The notes under the pieces were generated by a model. The model was not told the DNA's origin, did no database searches, and saw only the letters and a list, made by a program, of their open reading frames with translations. From Acidiferrobacterales bacterium (GTDB taxonomy: Bacteria; Pseudomonadota; Gammaproteobacteria; Acidiferrobacterales; Sulfurifustaceae): DNA of 22,335 nt. Numbering within the stretch: the first letter of the stretch is position 1; each line of letters opens with the position of its first letter. The DNA lies in contig WGFP01000022.1 of the NCBI GenBank assembly GCA_015492195.1, forward strand, positions 1-22,335. Direction: 5' to 3'. Shown here piece by piece: positions 14,782-22,308 of this stretch. The position numbers and the translations under genes are program-made.

Positions 14782-14785
14782 CCAG
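14769..14785 (-). promoter_or_regulatory. Sigma-54 (-24/-12) promoter for mshE
   Basis: Minus strand reads CTGGCCCGAAATTTGCA. It matches YTGGCACGRNNNTTGCW with the same single change (C for A) as the mshC site, and GG (14783-14782) and GC (14771-14770) are 10 bases apart. Transcription would begin near 14758, leaving a leader of about 120 bases before mshE. The upstream flank GCAT before CTGG is also shared with the mshC promoter, giving a common 12-base word. Confidence 0.72.
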
Positions 14786-14925
14786 ATGCGAAGGAACAGG
14801 TCCAGGGAGGGTCATTTACGGAGCTGGAGGCGCAAACTATTGTTGGGGGCTTGTCACCAAGGTTATCGCAAGTTCCTCTGGAGGTGCGCATAATTCAAAA
14901 AAGAAAACCCAGGAACGCCCGGCAA

Positions 14926-15390
14926 ATGTTTCACATCGTGCTTTATCAACCCGAAATCCCCCCGAATACCGGCAATATCATGCGGTTGTGCGCCAACACC
15001 GGCGCACGGCTCCATCTCATCGAGCCTCTGGGATTTGCCTTGGACGACAAGGCGCTCAGACGGGCCGGCCTGGACTACCGCGAATGGGCGGAGGTTCATA
15101 CCTACCCGAACCTGGAGGCGTTTGTGGAACGCGTCCGGCCGCCGCGGCTGCTTGCCTTCTCCACCCGCGCGAAACGGCGTTACACCGATCTCAAGTACCA
15201 GAGGGATGACGCGTTTCTGTTCGGCCCCGAAACACGGGGATTGCCGGCAAAGATACTGGACACCATGATGGATGGACTGTGCCTGAGGCTACCGCTGCTG
15301 CCCCACAATCGCAGTCTTAACCTGGCCAATACCGTGGCCGTGGTGGTGTACGAGGCCTGGCGCCAGTTAGGCTTTGCCGGCGGAAGGTAA
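14926..15390 (+). CDS. trmL: tRNA (cytidine/uridine-2'-O-)-methyltransferase TrmL
   Basis: 154 residues from ATG 14926 (MFHIVLYQPEIPPNTGN), matching the start of E. coli TrmL (157 residues); the frame is open to 14851 but that extension is not conserved in character. SPOUT-family motifs are clear: PEIPPNTGNIMRLCANTGARLHLIEPLGF (quoted here as PEIPPNTGNIMRLCANTG) in motif 1, RAGLDYREW, FGPETRGLP (motif 2), and LPHNRSLNLANTVAVVVYEA (motif 3) with the knot that binds S-adenosylmethionine. It 2'-O-methylates the wobble base of tRNA-Leu isoacceptors in the cytoplasm. It converges on gpsA, the same neighbourhood as in E. coli except that cysE is missing between them. Confidence 0.92.
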   Translation: MFHIVLYQPEIPPNTGNIMRLCANTGARLHLIEPLGFALDDKALRRAGLDYREWAEVHTYPNLEAFVERVRPPRLLAFSTRAKRRYTDLKYQRDDAFLFGPETRGLPAKILDTMMDGLCLRLPLLPHNRSLNLANTVAVVVYEAWRQLGFAGGR

Positions 15391-15435
15391 TAATTTTTAC
15401 CGCCAAGACGCCAATAACATCAGCGGTAAACGCTC

Positions 15436-16443
15436 TTATTCCCGGCGCGGTTCGCGCTTAAGCAAAAGCTCGACGGCTTCCTGGGGCGGAAGGTTCTCAT
15501 ACAATACGCGGTATACCTGCTCGGTGATGGGCATCTCGACACGCAGGCGCTTGGCGAGTCTGTACAACTCGCGTGCGGTGGCGACGCCCTCGGCCTCCTG
15601 CCCGAGTTCGGTCAAGATGGCGGATAGTTTTTCACCTTTGCCGAGCGCCAATCCCACCCGGCGGTTGCGTGAGGTGTCGTCGGTGCAGGTCAGAATCAAA
15701 TCACCGGCCCCCGTGAGTCCCATGAAGGTCTCCTTCATGCCGCCCATGGCCACCCCCAGACGTGTCAGCTCCGCGAGTCCGCGCGTGATCAACGCGGCGC
15801 GGGCGTTGGCGCCGAGCCCCAAGCCGTCACTGATGCCGGTGGCAATCGCCATCACGTTTTTGATGGCACCGCCTAATTGCACGCCGGCCATATCGCGGCT
15901 GGTGTAAACGCGCACCCGATCATTACGCAGCCAACCGGCGACGGTTTCGGCGGCACCCTCGCCATCCGCCGCCACGGTCAGGGCCGTCGGAAGGCCTCGG
16001 GCCACCTCGGCGGCAAAGGTCGGGCCGGACACGACAGCCAACGCGGTCCGATCTCCCAGCACTTCAGTGGCCACCTGCCCCAGCAACTCGCCGGTTCCCG
16101 GTTCCAGGCCCTTGGTCGCCCAGGCGAAGATCGCCGTGCTCGAAAACCGCGACGGCAACAACTGCAAGGTGGATCGGAAGGCGTGACTCGGCACCGCCAC
16201 CAGAAAGTGCAATGCGGCTTGAGCAATGTCGCCAAGCTCATCGCGAATGTGCACCTGCTCCGGAATCGGTACGCCCGGAAGATAAACGGTATTTTCCCGT
16301 TCGCGATCGAGGCTCGCCAAATGCTGCTTATCATGGCCCCAGAGCAGGACCGTCTGATTATTACGCGCCAACAATACGGCAAGCGCCGTGCCCCATGCTC
16401 CAGCACCCAGGACAGCGATTGAAGATTTGGCGTCAGCGGGCAT
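15436..16443 (-). CDS. gpsA: Glycerol-3-phosphate dehydrogenase [NAD(P)+]
   Basis: 335 residues, typical length. The Rossmann NAD(P) site is IAVLGAGAWGTALAVLLARN near the N-terminus. The catalytic and substrate-binding part includes VSGPTFAAEVARGLPTA, the GGAIKNVMAIATGISDGLGL segment with the conserved Lys, and NARAALITRG followed by GLTGAGDLILTCT.D.SRNRR. The enzyme reduces dihydroxyacetone phosphate to sn-glycerol 3-phosphate for phospholipid synthesis in the cytoplasm. There is no clear Shine-Dalgarno before the ATG. It lies downstream of secB with a 75-base gap, as in the yibN-(grxC)-secB-gpsA order of gammaproteobacteria. Confidence 0.95.
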   Translation of the reverse strand: MPADAKSSIAVLGAGAWGTALAVLLARNNQTVLLWGHDKQHLASLDRERENTVYLPGVPIPEQVHIRDELGDIAQAALHFLVAVPSHAFRSTLQLLPSRFSSTAIFAWATKGLEPGTGELLGQVATEVLGDRTALAVVSGPTFAAEVARGLPTALTVAADGEGAAETVAGWLRNDRVRVYTSRDMAGVQLGGAIKNVMAIATGISDGLGLGANARAALITRGLAELTRLGVAMGGMKETFMGLTGAGDLILTCTDDTSRNRRVGLALGKGEKLSAILTELGQEAEGVATARELYRLAKRLRVEMPITEQVYRVLYENLPPQEAVELLLKREPRRE

Positions 16444-16518
16444 TATTTCAAAAGCGAAGGGCTAGAAAATTATACACCTCGCGCGCGATACTTTTCTCCC
16501 GCCGCCGTACACAACGAC

Positions 16519-16992
16519 TCACTGTTGGGCTTGCTTTTTTTGCGCCGCCTTCTTTTGTTCATACAGCGCTTCAAAATTAATCGGACTCAGCAATAATTGC
16601 GGAAAACCGCCTTTGCTCACAAGGTCGTTGATGGCCTCGCGGGCGAATGGAAGCAGGATATGGGCACAACCGATTTCCAGGGTTTTTTCAATCCCTTCGT
16701 CCGTAAGGCCGGTGATCTGAAACACCCCGGCCTGTTGAAGCTCGACCAGGAAAAGGGTTTTATCATTGCGTGTGGTAGTGGCCGTCACCGACAACACCAC
16801 TTCATAGAAACCTTCTTCCGGATCCAGTTGTGCATGCTCGATGCTCAGTTGGACGTTGAGCTGCGGAACCGGACCATCCTGCTGCAGGAAGGCCACGGGC
16901 GCACCCGGCGCCTCATAGGAAATATCCTTAATGTAGATTTTCTCCAGATGAAAAACGATGTCTTGCTCCGTTTCTGTACTTTGTTCCGCCAC
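16519..16992 (-). CDS. secB: Protein-export chaperone SecB
   Basis: 157 residues, usual length, starting at a GTG (16992-16990) with GAGGG upstream. Diagnostic segments: FHLEKIYIKDISYEAPGAP near the N-terminus, the beta-strands FYEVVLSVTATT and KTLFLVELQQAGVFQI, CAHILLPFAREAINDLV, and GGFPQLLLSPINFEALY near the end. The C-terminus is a Lys/Gln/Ala tail (EQKKAAQKKQAQQ). SecB keeps preproteins unfolded and delivers them to SecA; the tetramer is cytoplasmic. Outer-membrane and periplasmic proteins such as EnvC are typical clients of this route in general, but no link is shown by the sequence. Confidence 0.96.
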   Translation of the reverse strand: MAEQSTETEQDIVFHLEKIYIKDISYEAPGAPVAFLQQDGPVPQLNVQLSIEHAQLDPEEGFYEVVLSVTATTTRNDKTLFLVELQQAGVFQITGLTDEGIEKTLEIGCAHILLPFAREAINDLVSKGGFPQLLLSPINFEALYEQKKAAQKKQAQQ

Positions 16993-17028
16993 TTATTCGC
17001 CCTCTCTATTTATTTATGCCGTTTTATT

Positions 17029-17448
17029 TCAGGAAACGCCCTTGTCCAGCGGCAAATTTTCCCGCTGCCACGCAACCAACCCCCCGGCAAGCGAAAAGAC
17101 CGTGTTGAAACCGTTTTTGCGCAGGATCACCGCCGCTTTAATGGAGCGATTGCCGTCGCGACAACTGACCACGATCGGTTTATTTTTGTACTTTTCCAGT
17201 TCCTTCAAGCGGGTCTTCATGGAAGAAAGCGGAACATTAACGGCATTCGGGATGTGGCCGGCCTTGTATTCCTGTGGCTCGCAAACGTCGAGCATTATTC
17301 CGGCGTCTCGATTCAGCAGCTGAATCGCCTGCGTGGCGTTCACATTCTTAATGCCATGCATAAACTGGCCGAGCGGCCCGGCAAACAATAAAACCAAAAC
17401 CACCACCAGCGCCACAAACAGATACCAATTATTAATGACAAATTGCAT
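17029..17448 (-). CDS. yibN: Membrane-anchored single-domain rhodanese (YibN-like)
   Basis: 139 residues from ATG 17448; a GTG two codons upstream (17454) is possible and has a slightly better placed AAGGA. MQFVINNW then one hydrophobic segment (about residues 8-26, LFVALVVVLVLLFAG) anchors the protein. A rhodanese domain follows: NATQAIQLLNRDAGIMLDVC, EYKAGHIPNAVNVP, and the active-site loop VVSCRDGNRS with the catalytic Cys, then LAGGLVAWQRENLPL. It can transfer sulfane sulfur through a Cys persulfide; the physiological donor and acceptor are unknown. It takes the yibN position upstream of secB. Unlike some YibN proteins, whose Cys is altered, this one has an intact CRDGNRS loop. Confidence 0.85.
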   Translation of the reverse strand: MQFVINNWYLFVALVVVLVLLFAGPLGQFMHGIKNVNATQAIQLLNRDAGIMLDVCEPQEYKAGHIPNAVNVPLSSMKTRLKELEKYKNKPIVVSCRDGNRSIKAAVILRKNGFNTVFSLAGGLVAWQRENLPLDKGVS

Positions 17449-17607
17449 AACCACGGCGAAATAGATCCTTCGACTTTTACCCGACTCTAAGGCAAAAGAA
17501 GGCGACTAGGCAAGCAGGTGTAAGAGGGGTTGCCGAACCGGCGCTACCGCGGTGCGAACGGGCGCCTCACGTACGGGGGATTCCCCCCGACTCAACGCAT
17601 CATCATA

Positions 17608-17631
17608 TAATGCGTAATCTAATGCGTAATC
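17608..17631. repeat. 12-base tandem duplication across the ArsR-family stop codon
   Basis: TAATGCGTAATC occurs twice in direct, perfect tandem (17608-17619 and 17620-17631). The TAG stop of the regulator lies at the junction. With a single copy the frame would continue a few codons (YMMMR) to a TGA, so the duplication set the present C-terminus. Confidence 0.85.
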
Positions 17632-17954
17632 GCGGTACAGAATGCTTCGCGCAGGGCGCCGATGAGCTTGAGGATTTTGGCGTCGCCGATCCGGTAATAA
17701 ACCTTGTTGGCGTCCTTGCGGGCGCCCAAAATGCCCTTGTCGCGCAGAATCGAAAGATGTTGGGAGATGTTGCTTTGCGAGGTGCCGACCTGATCCACGA
17801 TATCCTGAACACTGACCTCCGTGGTGCCGCCCAGGATACAAAGGATCTTGAGGCGCAGTGGGTGGGCCATCGCCTTAAGGGCGCGCGCGGCGTGGTGGAT
17901 ATCTTCTTCGTTGGTAATCAAAAACTCTTTGACAGTTTCGGCGGTCACGCTCAT
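17619..17954 (-). CDS. ArsR/SmtB-family regulator, possible persulfide sensor (SqrR/BigR type)
   Basis: 111 residues, ATG preceded by GAGG eight bases upstream. It has the ArsR winged-helix layout: AARALKAMAHPLRLKILCIL, SVQDIVDQVGTSQSNISQHL as helix-turn-helix, SILRDKGILGARKDANKVYYRI as the wing. The metal-binding ELCVCD motif of ArsR/SmtB is absent. Two cysteines remain, C39 in RLKILC and C106 near the C-terminus (EAFC). These match in place the pair that forms a polysulfide bridge in SqrR (C41/C107) and BigR; the spacing is 67 here against 66 there. Its next downstream gene is a rhodanese. It is thus a candidate repressor sensing sulfane sulfur; another redox signal or no sensing at all is also possible. 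It is an extra gene in the yibN-gpmI interval. Confidence 0.75.
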   Translation of the reverse strand: MSVTAETVKEFLITNEEDIHHAARALKAMAHPLRLKILCILGGTTEVSVQDIVDQVGTSQSNISQHLSILRDKGILGARKDANKVYYRIGDAKILKLIGALREAFCTAITH

Positions 17955-18131
17955 ATTTCAAGCCTCGCAATGATTAATTAATGGTTCAATAATTTTAGTG
18001 GGTCTCCCCCCCCCTGCATTTTACTATCGGCGGAGATTTATACTGCCTTCTCATATCAAAACAATATACAATAATATTAATGAATTTTAAAAGATCCTAA
18101 TATTACTACAAGTGATTTCGAGCAATAGTGC
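17955..18131. promoter_or_regulatory. AT-rich divergent regulatory region, ArsR-family gene / gpmI
   Basis: 177 bases with a marked drop in GC. ATTAATTAAT (17973-17982), a perfect 10-base palindrome, lies about 20 bases upstream of the regulator's ATG and could be its operator. Closer to gpmI are several AATATT/TAATATTA stretches (about 18065-18110). No promoter pair is clear on either strand. A run of nine C (18006-18014) is a possible sequencing-error site. Confidence 0.4.
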
Positions 18132-19760
18132 ATGCCATTTATCCCTAAGCCCCTGATTCTAATCATCATGGATGGGTGGGGTTACCGCCAAGATACCCAA
18201 TACAACGCCATCGTCACCGCCCGCACTCCCACGTGGGACGCCCTGTGGCAGAAATATCCCCACACCCTGATCCACGCCTCCGAGGCCGCCGTCGGGTTGC
18301 CGTCCAGCCAGATGGGCAATTCCGAGGTCGGCCATCTGAACCTCGGGGCCGGACGCGTGGTCTACCAGGAATATACCCGCATTAATCGCGCCATCACGAC
18401 CGGCACATTTTTTAGCAATAAAACCCTGACCGACGCCGTCGATCTGGCCCTCCAGTCCGGAAAAGCGGTGCATATCATGGGCCTGTTGTCTCCCGGCGGC
18501 GTCCACAGCCACGAAAACCATATCCACGCCATGGTCGAGCTGGCCGCCCGGCGCGGCATGGACAAACTCTACCTCCACGCCTTTCTGGACGGGCGCGACA
18601 CCCCCCCGCAAAGCGCGAGTGTCTCCATCAAGGCCATGGAAGCCAAGTTTGCGAAACTTGGGCGCGGTCGCTTCGCCTCGGTCATCGGCCGTCACTATGC
18701 CATGGACCGGGATCACCGCTGGCCGCGCGTCCAGGCCGCCTATGACCTCATGACACTGGGGGAAGCGCAATATACCGCGCCCACGGCATCCGCGGCCCTG
18801 GAGATGGCCTATGCCCGCGGTGAAACCGATGAATTCGTCAAGGGGACGGCGATCCTCCCGCCCCCGGGGGATGCCTCAAATGCAAGGGGGGGCGCCCTCG
18901 GGGCGGTTGATAAACCGGTGGTGATAGAGGACGGCGATGTCCTGATTTTCATGAATTTCCGCTCCGACCGCGCGCGCCAGATCACGCGTCCCTTTATCGA
19001 TAAAGACTTCGATGCCTTCGAGCGCAAGGCCGCGCCGAAGCTTGGGGCGTTCATCAGCCTGACCGAGTACAACTCCGAGTTCAATGTGCCGGTGGCCTTC
19101 CCGCCGGAGCGCCTGCGCAACGTCATGGGGGCATACCTGGCCGGTCTCGGCAAACATCAATTGCGTATCGCCGAAACGGAGAAGTACGCCCATGTAACCT
19201 TCTTTTTTAACGGCGGCGTGGAAACGCCCTTTGAGTTTGAAGACCGCATCCTGATCCCCTCGCCCACGGACGTCCCGACTTATAACCTGAAGCCTGAAAT
19301 GAGCGCGCCGCAGGTAACTGATGAGGTGGTCAAGGCCGTCAACGGCGGCCGCTACGATGTCATCATCTGCAATTTCGCCAATCCCGACATGGTCGGCCAC
19401 ACCGGCGACTTTGATGCCACAGTGCGAGCCATCGAGGTATTGGATGGTTGTCTGGGGCGCATCCTGGAAGCCGTGCAAACGACCGGGGGCGAGATGCTGC
19501 TCACCGCCGACCACGGCAATGCCGAGCAAATGTTCGATTTTGAAACCGGTCAACCGCATACCGCCCACACCACCAACCCGGTGCCGCTGGTCTACGTGGG
19601 CCGCGACGCCGTCATGGCCGACAACGGCGCACTCGAAGACATCGCGCCGACCCTGCTGCACCTCTTGGGGCTTCCGATTCCGCCTGAGATGAGCGGCCGG
19701 AGCTTGATCGGGCTTCCCAGTGAAAACGAAAAGGTGGCTTCGGCTGAGCGTCACGGATAG
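18132..19760 (+). CDS. gpmI: 2,3-bisphosphoglycerate-independent phosphoglycerate mutase
   Basis: 542 residues, somewhat longer than the roughly 514 of E. coli. The alkaline-phosphatase fold is intact: LILIIMDGWGYR with the first metal Asp, MGNSEVGHLNLGAGR with the catalytic Ser, HIMGLLSPGGVHSHENHI, FLDGRDTPP, IGRHYAMDRDHRW, FMNFRSDRARQI, ADHGNAEQM and HTAHTTNPVPLVY with the second metal cluster (Mn). It interconverts 3- and 2-phosphoglycerate in glycolysis and gluconeogenesis. A Gly/Ala/Pro-rich insertion (PPPGDASNARGGALGAVDK, about residue 245) and a longer C-terminal tail account for the extra length. It overlaps envC by 41 bases. No strong Shine-Dalgarno precedes the ATG. Confidence 0.95.
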   Translation: MPFIPKPLILIIMDGWGYRQDTQYNAIVTARTPTWDALWQKYPHTLIHASEAAVGLPSSQMGNSEVGHLNLGAGRVVYQEYTRINRAITTGTFFSNKTLTDAVDLALQSGKAVHIMGLLSPGGVHSHENHIHAMVELAARRGMDKLYLHAFLDGRDTPPQSASVSIKAMEAKFAKLGRGRFASVIGRHYAMDRDHRWPRVQAAYDLMTLGEAQYTAPTASAALEMAYARGETDEFVKGTAILPPPGDASNARGGALGAVDKPVVIEDGDVLIFMNFRSDRARQITRPFIDKDFDAFERKAAPKLGAFISLTEYNSEFNVPVAFPPERLRNVMGAYLAGLGKHQLRIAETEKYAHVTFFFNGGVETPFEFEDRILIPSPTDVPTYNLKPEMSAPQVTDEVVKAVNGGRYDVIICNFANPDMVGHTGDFDATVRAIEVLDGCLGRILEAVQTTGGEMLLTADHGNAEQMFDFETGQPHTAHTTNPVPLVYVGRDAVMADNGALEDIAPTLLHLLGLPIPPEMSGRSLIGLPSENEKVASAERHG

Positions 19761-20961
19761 ATCCCGGCCTTCCTCGCCTTACACTTCCCTTGCCGGGCAC
19801 GTACTTAGAATCGGCGGACTATTACTGCTGGCAACAAGCATGCTCGCCGCCGCCCAGCCCCAGCCTGCGGACGAGGCGCGGTTGCAACAGTTGCGCGCCC
19901 GTATTCAGACCCTGCAACAACAACTCAATGAGACGCGCGGCAGGCGTGACGCCGTACGTGAAGAAGTGCAAACACTGGAGCGCCAAATCGGCGCCCTGTT
20001 GCGCAATCTGAGACAGCTCAATGCCCGCCTTAAAGCGGACAATAGAAAGCTTGAACGCCTGCGCCAACGTGCCGCGCGTGAACGGCGGAAGCTAGGTGTC
20101 CAGTTTGAGGGCCTGGAACATCAGGCCCGCGCCGCCTACCTCCTGGGCCGCCAGGAGTATGTAAAAATGCTATTGAACCAAAAAGATCCCACAAACCTTG
20201 CGCGGGTACTTACCTATTATCGGTATATGAATCGGGCAAGGACCGAACGCATTCGCAGCATCAAAACGGCGTTGGCGCAGCTCCAGACACTGGAGAACCA
20301 AATCCAGAAGCGCGGCCGGGAACTTATGCGTCTGCGCGCAAGCCAAACTCAAAAGAAGCGGGAATTGGAAACCTCGCGTGCGCGCCGGGGGGAACTTTTG
20401 GCCCATTTGAACCGGCGGGTCCGGGATCAATCCCAGGAAATCAAGCGGCTGCGCGCCGATGAACAGCGACTTGAGCGACTGCTGGGGAAGCTGACATCCT
20501 ACCTCACCGACATACCGTCCCTGCCCGGCAAAGAGGCGCATTTCGGCAAATACAAGGGCAAACTGCCGCTCCCGACACGGGGCCGCATCACCGCGCGATT
20601 CGGCCAGAAAAAACGCCTTGGTGACCTGAAATGGCGCGGTATTTTCGTCGCCGGGCGCGAGGGACAGGATGTTATTTCGGTATTCCGGGGGCGGGTGGCC
20701 TATGCCGATTGGTTGCGCGGTTTCGGGTTACTCTTGATTCTCGACCATGGTAATGGCTATATGACACTATATGGACACAATCAGAGCCTGTACAAGGAAG
20801 TCGGCGATTGGGTAGAAGCGGGTCAGACGATTGCCAGCGTCGGCAGCACCGGTGATGTACCACGATCCGGCGTCTATTTCGAGATCAGGCACAAAGGCAA
20901 ACCCCGCGACCCCCTACGCTGGTTTAACGTACAGGGACGTAGGCGTGCCGCGAAGCGGTGA
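19720..20961 (+). CDS. envC: EnvC, LytM-domain activator of division amidases
   Basis: 413 residues from a GTG inside the end of gpmI. It is the only useful start before the hydrophobic segment IGGLLLLATSMLAAAQPQ, which with the basic region before it forms a long signal peptide. Two coiled-coil regions follow (about residues 50-125 and 175-265, Arg/Gln/Leu-rich), then a C-terminal M23/LytM domain (about 285-400). The domain is degenerate: the metal-binding His/Asp is replaced in LKWRGIFVAG, and the HxH motif reads VYFEIRH, so it should not cleave peptidoglycan itself. In E. coli, EnvC is recruited by FtsEX and activates AmiA and AmiB in the periplasm during septum splitting. The gpmI-envC pair is conserved in gammaproteobacteria. 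Confidence 0.88.
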   Translation: MKTKRWLRLSVTDRSRPSSPYTSLAGHVLRIGGLLLLATSMLAAAQPQPADEARLQQLRARIQTLQQQLNETRGRRDAVREEVQTLERQIGALLRNLRQLNARLKADNRKLERLRQRAARERRKLGVQFEGLEHQARAAYLLGRQEYVKMLLNQKDPTNLARVLTYYRYMNRARTERIRSIKTALAQLQTLENQIQKRGRELMRLRASQTQKKRELETSRARRGELLAHLNRRVRDQSQEIKRLRADEQRLERLLGKLTSYLTDIPSLPGKEAHFGKYKGKLPLPTRGRITARFGQKKRLGDLKWRGIFVAGREGQDVISVFRGRVAYADWLRGFGLLLILDHGNGYMTLYGHNQSLYKEVGDWVEAGQTIASVGSTGDVPRSGVYFEIRHKGKPRDPLRWFNVQGRRRAAKR

Positions 20962-21063
20962 CATACAGAGATGCACCGCGAAAGCGGCAAAAAATACGTT
21001 AACATTTCTCATCATCATCCAACCCCTGCGTTCGGTGTCGATGTGAATCAACGGAGTTAATTA

Positions 21064-22308
21064 ATGAAAGCTACTACACGTTATATTCTGGTTCTGCTAC
21101 TGGGCGTGTTAGTCGGGGCCGGCATAACGCTTGATATGACAGTCCTCGCCGAACGCAAAGAAACCGGGGAGGCGCTCTCACCGCTGCCACTGGACGAGCT
21201 GAGGACATTCACCGAGGTCTTCAGCCGCATTAAATCCGATTATGTGGAGTCGGTGGAGGACACCAAACTCCTAAAGGACGCCATCCAAGGCATGCTCTCG
21301 GGCCTGGATCCCCATTCCACTTACCTCGACCCGGAGAGCTTTAGGGACGTTCGCATCGAAACCGAAGGTCAATTCGGCGGTTTGGGGATCGAAGTCACTA
21401 TGGAAAACGGCTTCGTTAAAGTAGTGGCTCCCATTGAAGACACGCCCGCCGCGCGCGCGGGGCTGAAGACCGGCGATCTCATCATACGTTTGGATGAAAA
21501 AGCGGTTAAGGGCATGACTCTGACCGAGGCCGTCAGAATCATGCGCGGCAGACCGGGCAGCGATATCGTGTTGACCGTTGTGCGTGAGGGCCATACCAAA
21601 CCGCTGAAATTCACCATCACTCGCGCGGTGATCAAAATTCGGAGCGTAAAACACCGCTTGCTTGAGCCCGGCTACGGCTATTTGCGCATCACTCAGTTCC
21701 AGTCAAGCACAAACAAAAACCTGATCATCGCCTTGAAGAAACTGGACAAAGAAAATAAAGGCAAATTGAAAGGGCTGGTGCTCGATTTGCGCAACAATCC
21801 CGGCGGTGTGCTCAATGCGGCGGTTGCCGTCAGCGACGCCTTTTTGAACGATGGGCTTATCGTATATACCGAAGGCCGGGTGGCGGACTCGCAACTGAAG
21901 TTTTCCGCCACGCCCGGGGATCTGCTCGACGGCGCGCCTATCGTGGTACTGGTAAACGGCGGCTCGGCGTCGGCGTCTGAAATCGTGGCCGGTGCCCTCC
22001 AAGACCATAGGCGTGCCGTAGTCATTGGCACCAAAACCTTCGGCAAAGGCTCGGTGCAAACCATTGTGCCGGTAAGCAACGGCTCCGCGCTCAAACTTAC
22101 AACGGCCCGGTATTTCACGCCCAACGGCCGTTCGATTCAGGCCGCCGGCATCGAACCGGACATTATCGCCGAAGAAGCCAAACTGACCCGTAGCGATAAA
22201 GGGGATCGATTGAAGGAAGCCGACCTTGCACGGCACCTGGAAAACGGTAACGCTAAAGATTCAAAAGGGGCAAAGAAAAAAGACGACAAAAAAACAAAGG
22301 GGGCTGGG
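21064..22308 (+). CDS. ctpA: CtpA-type carboxy-terminal processing protease (S41), 3' end lost at contig edge
   Basis: 415 genuine residues from ATG 21064 with GGAG seven bases upstream. An N-terminal signal or anchor (YILVLLLGVLVGAGITL) precedes a PDZ domain (about 100-185: GQFGGLGIEV, TPAARAGLKTGDLI) and an S41 protease domain (about 200-370: LDLRNNPGGVL, VNGGSASASEIVAGALQD, TFGKGSVQT). The Ser-Lys dyad is S303 and K328, 25 apart as in Prc. The Lys-rich tail is close to the natural end. From codon 416 on the DNA is sequencing adapter, so the apparent end LSLIHI-stop is false. It is a periplasmic protease that in related bacteria trims or degrades cell-wall hydrolases and lipoproteins. A 102-base gap separates it from envC. 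Confidence 0.93.

Larger units (their letters stand above)
14640..14925. other. 286-base divergent intergenic region, mshE / trmL
   Basis: No gene is supported here. The region holds the sigma-54 promoter for mshE, a 23-base palindrome overlapping it, a second short palindrome GGGTTTAACCC (14750-14760 region) close to the expected transcription start, and the mshE Shine-Dalgarno. A TATAGA on the minus strand (near 14695) could be a sigma-70 -10 element but has no good -35. No clear promoter was found for trmL on the plus strand. Confidence 0.55.

Noticed and set aside
15396..15430. Inverted repeat TTTACCGC ... GCGGTAAA between the convergent trmL and gpsA genes, as a shared terminator
   Set aside because: The arms are only 8 bases with a 19-base loop and there is no T-run after the stem on either strand. 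It may be a fragment of a dispersed intergenic repeat (ACCGCCAAGACGCC), which I cannot verify here.
18876..19754. 292-codon minus-strand open frame inside gpmI
   Set aside because: It lies wholly opposite a well-conserved gpmI and has no recognisable motif or ribosome-binding site.
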